Assembly: GCF_051020765.1 (NCBI RefSeq)
Contig: NW_027469221.1
Span: forward strand, 1 to 64,000
Origin: Lasioglossum baleicum
Taxonomy: Eukaryota; Arthropoda; Insecta; Hymenoptera; Halictidae
DNA length: 64,000 bases
Direction of reading: 5' to 3'
The notes below the pieces were generated by a model. That model searched no databases and had not been told where the DNA came from. It worked only from the letters and a program-made list of their open reading frames with translations. A program made the position numbers and the translations under genes. Below, one piece after another: positions 49,646 through 61,475 of this stretch (position 1 is the first letter of the stretch; the number at the start of each line of letters is the position of its first letter).

Positions 49646-52368
49646 TTATGCGTTATGCGTAATGCGTTATGCATTATGCGTTATGCGTTATGCGTTATGC
49701 GTCATGCGTTATCCGTTATGCGTTATGCGTTATGCGTTATGCGTTACGCGTAATGCGTTATGCGTTATGCGTTATGCGTTATGCGATATGCGTTATTCGT
49801 TATGCGTTATGCGTTATGCGTTATGCGTTATGCGTTATGCGTTATGCGTTATGCGTTATGCGTTATGCGTTATGCGTTATGCGTTATGCGTTATGCGTTA
49901 AGCGTTATACGTTATGCGATATGCGTTATGCGTTATGCGTTATGCGTTATGCGTTATGCGTCATGCGTTATGTGTTATGCGTTATGCGTTATGCGTTATG
50001 CGTAATGCGTTATGCGTTATGCGTTATGCGTTATGCGTTATGCGTTATGCGTTATGCGTCATGCGTTATCCGTTATGCGTTATGCGTTATGCGTTATGCG
50101 TAATGCGTTATGCGTTATGCGTTATGCGTAATGCGTTATGCGTTATGCGTTATGCGTTATGCGTTATGCGTTATGCGTTATGCGTTATGCGATATGCGTT
50201 ATTCGTTATGCGTTATTCGTTATGCGTTATGCGTTATGCGTTATGCGTCATGCGTTATGTGTTATGCGTTATGCGTTATGCGTTATGCGTAATGCGTTAT
50301 GCGTTATGCGTTATGCGTTATGCGTTATGCGTTATGCGTTATGCGTCATGCGTTATCCGTTATGCGTTATGCGTTATGCGTTATGCGTAATGCGTTATGC
50401 GTTATGCGTTATGCGTAATGCGTTATGCGTTATGCGTTATGCGTTATGCGTTATGCGTTATGCGTTATGCGTTATGCGATATGCGTTATTCGTTATGCGT
50501 TATGCGTTATGCGTTATGCGTTATGCGTTATGCGTTATGCGTAATGCGTTATGCGTTATGCGTTATGCGTTATGCGTTATGCGTTATGCGTTATGCGTTA
50601 TGCGATATGCGTTATTCGTTATGCGTTATGCGTTATGCGTTATGCGTTATGCGTTATGCGATATGCGTTATTCGTAATGCGTTATGCGTTATGCGTTATG
50701 CGTTATGCGTTATGCGTTATGCGTTATGCGTTATGCGTTATGCGTTATGCGTTATGCGTTATGCGTTATGCGTTATGCGTAATGCGTTATGCGTTATGCG
50801 TTATGCGTTATGCGTTATGCGTTATGCGTTATGCGATATGCGTTATTCGTAATGCGTTATGCGTTATGCGTTATGCGTTATGCGTTATGCATTATGCGTT
50901 ATGCGTTATGCGTTATGCGTTATGCGTTATGCGTTATGCGTTATGCGTTATGCGTTATGCGTTATGCGTTATGCGTTATGCGTTAAGCGTTATATGTTAT
51001 GCGATATGCGTTATGCGTTATGCGTTATGCGTTATGCGTTATGCGTTATGCGATATGCGTTATGCGTTATGCGTTATGCGTTATGCGTTATGCGTTATGC
51101 GTTATGCGTTATGCGATATGCGTTATTCGTTATGCGTTATGCGTTATGCGTTATGCGTTATGCGTTATGCGATATGCGTTATTCGTAATGCGTTATGCGT
51201 TATGCGTTATGCGTTATGCGTTATGCGTTATGCGTTATGCGTTATGCGTTATGCGTTATGCGTTATGCGTTATGCGTTATGCGTTATGCGTTATGCGTAA
51301 TGCGTTATGCGTTATGCGTTATGCGTTATGCGTTATGCGTTATGCGTTATGCGATATGCGTTATTCGTAATGCGTTATGCGTTATGCGTTATGCGTTATG
51401 CGTTATGCATTATGCGTTATGCGTTATGCGTTATGCGTTATGCGTTATGCGTTATGCGTTATGCGTTATGCGTTATGCGTCATGCGTTATCCGTTATGCG
51501 TTATGCGTTATGCGTTATGCGTTACGCGTAATGCGTTATGCGTTATGCGTTATGCGTTATGCGATATGCGTTATTCGTTATGCGATATGCGTTATTCGTT
51601 ATGCGTTATGCGTTATGCGTTATGCGTTATGCGTTATGCGTTATGCGTTATGCGTTATGCGTTATGCGTTATGCGTTATGCGTTATGCGTTATGCGTTAT
51701 GCGTTATGCGTTATGCGTTAAGCGTTATACGTTATGCGATATGCGTTATGCGTTATGCGTTATGCGTTATGCGTCATGCGTTATGTGTTATGCGTTATGC
51801 GTTATGCGTTATGCGTAATGCGTTATGCGTTATGCGTTATGCGTTATGCGTTATGCGTTATGCGTTATGCGTTATGCGTTATGCGTTATGCGTTATGCGT
51901 TATGCGTCATGCGTTATCCGTTATGCGTTATGCGTTATGCGTTATGCGTTATGCGTAATGCGTTATGCGTTATGCGTTATGCGTAATGCGTTATGCGTTA
52001 TGCGTTATGCGTTATGCGTTATGCGTTATGCGTTATGCGTTATGCGATATGCGTTATTCGTTATGCGTTATGCGTTATGCGTTATGCGTTATGCGTTATG
52101 CGTTATGCGTAATGCGTTATGCGTAATGCGTTATGCGTTATGCGTTATGCGTTATGCGTTATGCGTTATGCGTTATGCGATATGCGTTATTCGTTATGCG
52201 TTATGCGTTATGCGTTATGCGTTATGCGTTATGCGTTATGCGTTATGCGTTATGCGTTATGCGTTATGCGTTATGCGTTATGCGTTATGCGTTATGCGTT
52301 ATGCGTTATGCGTTATGCGTTATGCGTTATGCGTTATGCGTTATGCGTTATGCGTTAAGCGTTATGCG

Positions 52369-52438
52369 TTATGTGTTATGCGTTGTGCATTACGGGTTAT
52401 GCGATATCCGTTATGCGTTATGACTTTTTCATTGAGCG
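52369..52438 (+). repeat. Module B1 (late type), B3 deleted downstream
   Basis: Counterpart of 55519 (offset 3150). Where B3 should start (53125) the sequence jumps to the flank normally found 392 bp further on. Confidence 0.95.
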
Positions 52439-55400
52439 TTATGCGTTATGCGGAATGCGTTATGCATTATGCGTTATGCGTTATGCGTTAAGCGTTATAC
52501 GTTATGCGATATGCGTTATGCGTTATGCGTTATGCGTTATGCGTTATGCGTTGTGCGTCATGCGTTATCCGTTATGCGTTATGCGTTATGCGTTATGCGT
52601 AATGCGTTATGCGTTATGCGTTATGCGTTATGCGTTATGCGATATGCGTTATGCGTTATGCGTTATGCGTTATGCGTTATGCGTTATGCGTTATGCGTTA
52701 TGCGTTATGCGTTATGCGTTATGCGTTATGCGTTATGCGTTATGCGTTATGCGTTATGCGTTACGCGTTATGCGTTATGCGTTATGCGTTATGCGTTATG
52801 CGTTATGCGTTACGCGTTATGCGTTATGCGTTATGCGTTATGCGTTATGCGTTATGCGTTATGCGATATGCGTCATGCGTTAAGCGTTATGCGTTATGCA
52901 TTATGCGTTATCCGTTATGCGTTATGCGTTATGCGTTATGCGTTATGCGTTATGCGTTATGCGTTATGCGTTATGCGTTATGCGTTATGCGTTATGCGTT
53001 ATGCGTTATGCGTTATGCGTTATGCGTTATGCGTTATGCGTTATGCGTTATGCGTTATGCGTTATGCGTTATGCGTTATGCGTTATGCGTTATGCGTTAT
53101 GCGTTATGCGTTATGCGTTATGCGTTATGTGTTATGCGTTATGCGTTATGCGTTATGCGTAATGCGTTATGCGTTATGCGTTATGCGTTATGCGTTATGC
53201 GTTATGCGTTATGCGTCATGCGTTATCCGTTATGCGTTATGCGTTATGCGTTATGCGTAATGCGTTATGCGTTATGCGTTATGCGTAATGCGTTATGCGT
53301 TATGCGTTATGCGTTATGCGTTATGCGTTATGCGTTATGCGTTATGCGATATGCGTTATTCGTTATGCGTTATTCGTTATGCGTTATGCGTTATGCGTTA
53401 TGCGTCATGCGTTATGTGTTATGCGTTATGCGTTATGCGTTATGCGTAATGCGTTATGCGTTATGCGTTATGCGTTATGCGTTATGCGTTATGCGTTATG
53501 CGTCATGCGTTATCCGTTATGCGTTATGCGTTATGCGTTATGCGTAATGCGTTATGCGTTATGCGTTATGCGTAATGCGTTATGCGTTATGCGTTATGCG
53601 TTATGCGTTATGCGTTATGCGTTATGCGTTATGCGATATGCGTTATTCGTTATGCGTTATGCGTTATGCGTTATGCGTTATGCGTTATGCGTTATGCGTA
53701 ATGCGTTATGCGTTATGCGTTATGCGTTATGCGTTATGCGTTATGCGTTATGCGTTATGCGATATGCGTTATTCGTTATGCGTTATGCGTTATGCGTTAT
53801 GCGTTATGCGTTATGCGATATGCGTTATTCGTAATGCGTTATGCGTTATGCGTTATGCGTTATGCGTTATGCGTTATGCGTTATGCGTTATGCGTTATGC
53901 GTTATGCGTTATGCGTTATGCGTTATGCGTTATGCGTAATGCGTTATGCGTTATGCGTTATGCGTTATGCGTTATGCGTTATGCGTTATGCGATATGCGT
54001 TATTCGTAATGCGTTATGCGTTATGCGTTATGCGTTATGCGTTATGCATTATGCGTTATGCGTTATGCGTTATGCGTTATGCGTTATGCGTTATGCGTTA
54101 TGCGTTATGCGTTATGCGTTATGCGTTATGCGTTATGCGTTAAGCGTTATATGTTATGCGATATGCGTTATGCGTTATGCGTTATGCGTTATGCGTTATG
54201 CGTTATGCGATATGCGTTATGCGTTATGCGTTATGCGTTATGCGTTATGCGTTATGCGTTATGCGATATGCGTTATTCGTTATGCGTTATGCGTTATGCG
54301 TTATGCGTTATGCGTTATGCGATATGCGTTATTCGTAATGCGTTATGCGTTATGCGTTATGCGTTATGCGTTATGCGTTATGCGTTATGCGTTATGCGTT
54401 ATGCGTTATGCGTTATGCGTTATGCGTTATGCGTTATGCGTAATGCGTTATGCGTTATGCGTTATGCGTTATGCGTTATGCGTTATGCGTTATGCGATAT
54501 GCGTTATTCGTAATGCGTTATGCGTTATGCGTTATGCGTTATGCGTTATGCATTATGCGTTATGCGTTATGCGTTATGCGTTATGCGTTATGCGTTATGC
54601 GTTATGCGTTATGCGTTATGCGTCATGCGTTATCCGTTATGCGTTATGCGTTATGCGTTATGCGTTACGCGTAATGCGTTATGCGTTATGCGTTATGCGT
54701 TATGCGTTATGCGATATGCGTTATTCGTTATGCGATATGCGTTATTCGTTATGCGTTATGCGTTATGCGTTATGCGTTATGCGTTATGCGTTATGCGTTA
54801 TGCGTTATGCGTTATGCGTTATGCGTTATGCGTTATGCGTTATGCGTTATGCGTTATGCGTTATGCGTTAAGCGTTATACGTTATGCGATATGCGTTATG
54901 CGTTATGCGTTATGCGTTATGCGTCATGCGTTATGTGTTATGCGTTATGCGTTATGCGTTATGCGTAATGCGTTATGCGTTATGCGTTATGCGTTATGCG
55001 TTATGCGTTATGCGTTATGCGTTATGCGTTATGCGTTATGCGTTATGCGTTATGCGTCATGCGTTATCCGTTATGCGTTATGCGTTATGCGTTATGCGTT
55101 ATGCGTAATGCGTTATGCGTTATGCGTTATGCGTAATGCGTTATGCGTTATGCGTTATGCGTTATGCGTTATGCGTTATGCGTTATGCGTTATGCGATAT
55201 GCGTTATTCGTTATGCGTTATGCGTTATGCGTTATGCGTTATGCGTTATGCGTTATGCGTAATGCGTTATGCGTAATGCGTTATGCGTTATGCGTTATGC
55301 GTTATGCGTTATGCGTTATGCGTTATGCGATATGCGTTATTCGTTATGCGTTATGCGTTATGCGTTATGCGTTATGCGTTATGCGTTATGCGTTATGCGT

Positions 55401-55518
55401 TATGCGTTATGCGTTATGCGTTATGCGTTATGCGTTATGCGTTATGCGTTATGCGTTATGCGTTATGCGTTATGCGTTATGCGTTATGCGTTATGCGTTA
55501 TGCGTTAAGCGTTATGCG

Positions 55519-55588
55519 TTATGTGTTATGCGTTGTGCATTACGGGTTATGCGATATCCGTTATGCGTTATGACTTTTTCATTGAGCG
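55519..55588 (+). repeat. Module B1 (late type)
   Basis: B3 follows after 784 bp. This is the intact counterpart of the damaged cassette at 52369. Confidence 0.95.
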
Positions 55589-56302
55589 TTATGCGTTATG
55601 CGGAATGCGTTATGCATTATGCGTTATGCGTTATGCGTTAAGCGTTATACGTTATGCGATATGCGTTATGCGTTATGCGTTATGCGTTATGCGTTATGCG
55701 TTGTGCGTCATGCGTTATCCGTTATGCGTTATGCGTTATGCGTTATGCGTAATGCGTTATGCGTTATGCGTTATGCGTTATGCGTTATGCGATATGCGTT
55801 ATGCGTTATGCGTTATGCGTTATGCGTTATGCGTTATGCGTTATGCGTTATGCGTTATGCGTTATGCGTTATGCGTTATGCGTTATGCGTTATGCGTTAT
55901 GCGTTATGCGTTATGCGTTACGCGTTATGCGTTATGCGTTATGCGTTATGCGTTATGCGTTATGCGTTACGCGTTATGCGTTATGCGTTATGCGTTATGC
56001 GTTATGCGTTATGCGTTATGCGATATGCGTCATGCGTTAAGCGTTATGCGTTATGCATTATGCGTTATCCGTTATGCGTTATGCGTTATGCGTTATGCGT
56101 TATGCGTTATGCGTTATGCGTTATGCGTTATGCGTTATGCGTTATGCGTTATGCGTTATGCGTTATGCGTTATGCGTTATGCGTTATGCGTTATGCGTTA
56201 TGCGTTATGCGTTATGCGTTATGCGTTATGCGTTATGCGTTATGCGTTATGCGTTATGCGTTATGCGTTATGCGTTATGCGTTATGCGTTATGCGTTATG
56301 CG

Positions 56303-56372
56303 TTATGTGTTATGCGTTGTGCTTTACGGGTTATGCGATATCCGTTATGCGTTATGACTTTTTCATTGAGCG
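56303..56372 (+). repeat. Module B3
   Basis: Palindrome at 56471. TTATGTG at 56695 is again 392 bp after the module start. Confidence 0.95.
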
Positions 56373-57527
56373 TTATGCGTTATGCGTAATGCGTTATGCA
56401 TTATGCGTTATGCGTTATGCGTTATGCGTCATGCGTTATCCGTTATGCGTTATGCGTTATGCGTTATGCGTTACGCGTAATGCGTTATGCGTTATGCGTT
56501 ATGCGTTATGCGATATGCGTTATTCGTTATGCGTTATGCGTTATGCGTTATGCGTTATGCGTTATGCGTTATGCGTTATGCGTTATGCGTTATGCGTTAT
56601 GCGTTATGCGTTATGCGTTATGCGTTAAGCGTTATACGTTATGCGATATGCGTTATGCGTTATGCGTTATGCGTTATGCGTTATGCGTCATGCGTTATGT
56701 GTTATGCGTTATGCGTTATGCGTTATGCGTAATGCGTTATGCGTTATGCGTTATGCGTTATGCGTTATGCGTTATGCGTTATGCGTCATGCGTTATCCGT
56801 TATGCGTTATGCGTTATGCGTTATGCGTAATGCGTTATGCGTTATGCGTTATGCGTAATGCGTTATGCGTTATGCGTTATGCGTTATGCGTTATGCGTTA
56901 TGCGTTATGCGTTATGCGTTATGCGTTATGCGTTATGCGATATGCGTTATTCGTTATGCGTTATGCGTTATGCGTTATGCGTTATGCGTTATGCGTAATG
57001 CGTTATGCGTTATGCGTTATGCGTTATGCGTTATGCGTTATGCGTTATGCGTTATGCGTTATGCGATATGCGTTATTCGTTATGCGTTATGCGTTATGCG
57101 TTATGCGTTATGCGTTATGCGTTATGCGTTATGCGTTATGCGTTATGCGTTATGCGTTATGCGTTATGCGTTATGCGTTATGCGTTATGCGTTATGCGTT
57201 ATGCGTTATGCGTTATGCGTTACGCGTTATGCGTTATGCGTTATGCGTTATGCGTTATGCGTTATGCGTTATGCGTTATGCGTTATGCGTTATGCGTTAT
57301 GCGTTATGCGTTATGCGATATGCGTCATGCGTTAAGCGTTATGCGTTATGCATTATGCGTTATCCGTTATGCGTTATGCGTTATGCGTTATGCGTTATGC
57401 GTTATGCGTTATGCGTTATGCGTTATGCGTTATGCGTTATGCGTTATGCGTTATGCGTTATGCGTTATGCGTTATGCGTTATGCGTTATGCGTTATGCGT
57501 TATGCGTTATGCGTTATGCGTTATGCG

Positions 57528-57597
57528 TTATGTGTTATGCGTTGTGCTTTACGGGTTATGCGATATCCGTTATGCGTTATGACTTTTTCATTGAGCG
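57528..57597 (+). repeat. Module B3
   Basis: 1225 bp after the previous B3 with no module between, and its own B1 is missing. Palindrome at 57696. Confidence 0.95.
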
Positions 57598-59816
57598 TTA
57601 TGCGTTATGCGTAATGCGTTATGCATTATGCGTTATGCGTTATGCGTTATGCGTCATGCGTTATCCGTTATGCGTTATGCGTTATGCGTTATGCGTTACG
57701 CGTAATGCGTTATGCGTTATGCGTTATGCGTTATGCGATATGCGTTATTCGTTATGCGTTATGCGTTATGCGTTATGCGTTATGCGTTATGCGTTATGCG
57801 TTATGCGTTATGCGTTATGCGTTATGCGTTATGCGTTATGCGTTATGCGTTATGCGTTAAGCGTTATACGTTATGCGATATGCGTTATGCGTTATGCGTT
57901 ATGCGTTATGCGTCATGCGTCATGCGTTATGTGTTATGCGTTATGCGTTATGCGTTATGCGTAATGCGTTATGCGTTATGCGTTATGCGTTATGCGTTAT
58001 GCGTTATGCGTTATGCGTCATGCGTTATCCGTTATGCGTTATGCGTTATGCGTTATGCGTAATGCGTTATGCGTTATGCGTTATGCGTAATGCGTTATGC
58101 GTTATGCGTTATGCGTTATGCGTTATGCGTAATGCGTTATGCGTTATGCGTTATGCGTTATGCGTTATGCGTTATGCGTTATCCGTTATGCGTTATGCGT
58201 TATGCGTTATGCGTAATGCGTTATGCGTTATGCGTTATGCGTAATGCGTTATGCGTTATGCGTTATGCGTTATGCGTTATGCGTTATGCGTTATGCGTTA
58301 TGCGATATGCGTTATTCGTTATGCGTTATGCGTTATGCGTTATGCGTTATGCGTTATGCGTTATGCGTTATGCGTTATGCGTAATGCGTTATGCGTTATG
58401 CGTTATGCGTTATGCGTTATGCGTTATGCGTTATGCGTTATGCGTTATGCGATATGCGTTATTCGTTATGCGTTATGCGTTATGCGTTATGCGTTATGCG
58501 TTATGCGTTATGCGTTATGCGTTATGCGATAAGCGTTATTCCTTATGCGTTATGCGTTATGCGTTATGCGTCATGCGTTATGTGTTATGCGTTATGCGTT
58601 ATGCGTTATGCGTAATGCGTTATGCGTTATGCGTTATGCGTTATGCGTTATGCGTTATGCGTTATGCGTTATGCGTCATGCGTTATCCGTTATGCGTTAT
58701 GCGTTATGCGTTATGCGTAATGCGTTATGCGTTATGCGTTATGCGTAATGCGTTATGCGTTATGCGTTATGCGTTATGCGTTATGCGTTATGCGTTATGC
58801 GTTATGCGATATGCGTTATTCGTTATGCGTTATGCGTTATGCGTTATGCGTTATGCGTTATGCGTTATGCGTAATGCGTTATGCGTTATGCGTTATGCGT
58901 TATGCGTTATGCGTTATGCGTTATGCGTTATGCGATATGCGTTATTCGTTATGCGTTATGCGTTATGCGTTATGCGTTATGCGTTATGCGTTATGCGATA
59001 TGCGTTATTCGTAATGCGTTATGCGTTATGCGTTATGCGTTATGCGTTATGCGTTATGCGTTATGCGTTATGCGTTATGCGTTATGCGTTATGCGTTATG
59101 CGTTATGCGTTATGCGTTATGCGTAATGCGTTATGCGTTATGCGTTATGCGTTATGCGTTATGCGTTATGCGTTATGCGATATGCGTTATTCGTAATGCG
59201 TTATGCGTTATGCGTTATGCGTTATGCGTTATGCATTATGCGTTATGCGTTATGCGTTATGCGTTATGCGTTATGCGTTATGCGTTATGCGATATGCGTT
59301 ATTCGTTATGCGTTATGCGTTATGCGTTATCCGTTATCCGTTATGCGTTATGCGTTATGCGTAATGCGTTATGCGTTATGCGTTATGCGTAATGCGTTAT
59401 GCGTTATGCGTTATGCGTTATACGTTATGCGTTATGCGTTATGCGATATGCGTTATTCGTTATGCGTTATGCGTTATGCGTTATGCGTTATGCGTTATGC
59501 GTTATGCGTTATGCGTTATGCGTTATGCGATATGCGTTATTCGTTATGCGTTATGGGTTATGCGTTATGCGTTATGCGTTATGCGTTATGCGTTATGCGT
59601 TATGCGATATGCGTTATTCGTTATGCGTTATGCGTTATGCGTTATGCGTTATGCGTTATGCGTTATGCGTTATGCGTTATGCGTTATGCGTTATGCGTTA
59701 TGCGTTATGCGTTATGCGTTATGCGTTATGCGTTATGCGTTATGCGTTATGCGTCATGCGTTATGCGTTATGCGTTATGCGTTATGCGTTATGCGTTATG
59801 CGTTATGCGTTATGCG

Positions 59817-60335
59817 TTAAGCGTTATACGTTATGCGTTATGCGTCATGCGTTATCCGTTATACGTTATGCGTTATGCGTTATGCGTAATGCGTTATGCG
59901 TTATGCGTTATGCGTTATGCGTTATGCGTTATGCGTTATGCGTTATGCGTTATGCGTTATGCGTTATGCGTTATGCGTTATGCGTCATGCGTTATCCGTT
60001 ATGCGTTATGCGTTATGCGTAATGCGTTATGCGTTATGCGTTATGCGTAATGCGTTATGCGTTATGCGTTATGCGTTAAGCGTTATACGTTATGCGTTAT
60101 GCGTCATGCGTTATCCGTTATACGTTATGCGTTATGCGTTATGCGTAATGCGTTATGCGTTATGCGTTATGCGTTATGCGTTATGCGTTATGCGTTATGC
60201 GTTATGCGTTATGCGTTATGCGTTATGCGTTATGCGTTATGCGTCATGCGTTATCCGTTATGCGTTATGCGTTATGCGTAATGCGTTATGCGTTATGCGT
60301 TATGCGTAATGCGTTATGCGTTATGCGTTATGCGT
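59817..60335 (+). repeat. 259-bp tandem duplication
   Basis: The seven-heptad word at 59817 recurs at 60076 together with its flanks, 259 bp (37 heptads) apart. The counterpart at 48281 is single, and the pair offset rises from 11536 to 11795, by exactly 259. Confidence 0.93.
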
Positions 60336-60698
60336 TATGCGTTATGCGTTATGCGTTATGCGATATGCGTTATTCGTTATGCGTTATGCGTTATGCGTTA
60401 TGCGTTATGCGTTATGCGTTATGCGTAATGCGTTATGCGTAATGCGTTATGCGTTATGCGTTATGCGTTATGCGTTATGCGTTATGCGTTATGCGATATG
60501 CGTTATTCGTTATGCGTTATGCGTTATGCGTTATGCGTTATGCGTTATGCGTTATGCGTTATGCGTTATGCGTTATGCGTTATGCGTTATGCGTTATGCG
60601 TTATGCGTTATGCGTTATGCGTTATGCGTTATGCGTTATGCGTTATGCGTTATGCGTTATGCGTTATGCGTTATGCGTTATGCGTTAAGCGTTATGCG

Positions 60699-60768
60699 TT
60701 ATGTGTTATGCGTTGTGCATTACGGGTTATGCGATATCCGTTATGCGTTATGACTTTTTCATTGAGCG
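60699..60768 (+). repeat. Module B1 (late type), last copy
   Basis: TTAAGCG upstream and GAATGCG downstream. B3 follows after 707 bp. Confidence 0.95.
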
Positions 60769-61405
60769 TTATGCGTTATGCGGAATGCGTTATGCATTAT
60801 GCGTTATGCGTTATGCGTTAAGCGTTATACGTTATGCGATATGCGTTATGCGTTATGCGTTATGCGTTATGCGTTGTGCGTCATGCGTTATCCGTTATGC
60901 GTTATGCGTTATGCGTTATGCGTAATGCGTTATGCGTTATGCGTTATGCGTTATGCGTTATGCGATATGCGTTATGCGTTATGCGTTATGCGTTATGCGT
61001 TATGCGTTATGCGTTATGCGTTATGCGTTATGCGTTATGCGTTATGCGTTATGCGTTATGCGTTATGCGTTATGCGTTACGCGTTATGCGTTATGCGTTA
61101 TGCGTTATGCGTTATGCGTTATGCGTTATGCGTTATGCGTTATGCGTTATGCGTTATGCGTTATGCGTTATGCGTTATGCGTTATGCGATATGCGTCATG
61201 CGTTAAGCGTTATGCGTTATGCATTATGCGTTATCCGTTATGCGTTATGCGTTATGCGTTATGCGTTATGCGTTATGCGTTATGCGTTATGCGTTATGCG
61301 TTATGCGTTATGCGTTATGCGTTATGCGTTATGCGTTATGCGTTATGCGTTATGCGTTATGCGTTATGCGTTATGCGTTATGCGTTATGCGTTATGCGTT
61401 ATGCG

Positions 61406-61475
61406 TTATGTGTTATGCGTTGTGCTTTACGGGTTATGCGATATCCGTTATGCGTTATGACTTTTTCATTGAGCG
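61406..61475 (+). repeat. Module B3, last copy
   Basis: Palindrome at 61574. Counterpart 49576 at offset 11830, an offset that stays constant for at least the next 0.8 kb. Confidence 0.95.

Larger units (their letters stand above)
50110..56400 (+). repeat. Tandem segmental duplication, 3157/3150 bp
   Basis: 50110-53266 is followed directly by a second copy. The offset is 3157 bp from 50110 to about 51000, 3143 near 51.3-51.5 kb, 3150 from 51.7 to 52.6 kb (B1 52369/55519), and 3157 again at 52896/56053. The first copy lacks B3. Confidence 0.93.
45369..57527 (+). repeat. Zone 8: B1/B3 cassettes with a 3.15 kb tandem duplication
   Basis: B1 copies lie at 45369, 48904, 52369 and 55519 and B3 copies at 46027, 49576 and 56303. 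The cassette at 52369 has lost its B3. The ATAAGCG heptad preceding TTATTCG at 47020 is shared only with 39257 and 58528. The right part holds a 3157/3150-bp duplication (50110-53266 against 53267-56400). Confidence 0.92.

Noticed and set aside
5980..61475. TTACGGG in module B as a CENP-B box
   Set aside because: The CENP-B box needs TTCG, then A three bases before CGGG. Module B has CGGG but neither the TTCG nor the A at the right distance.
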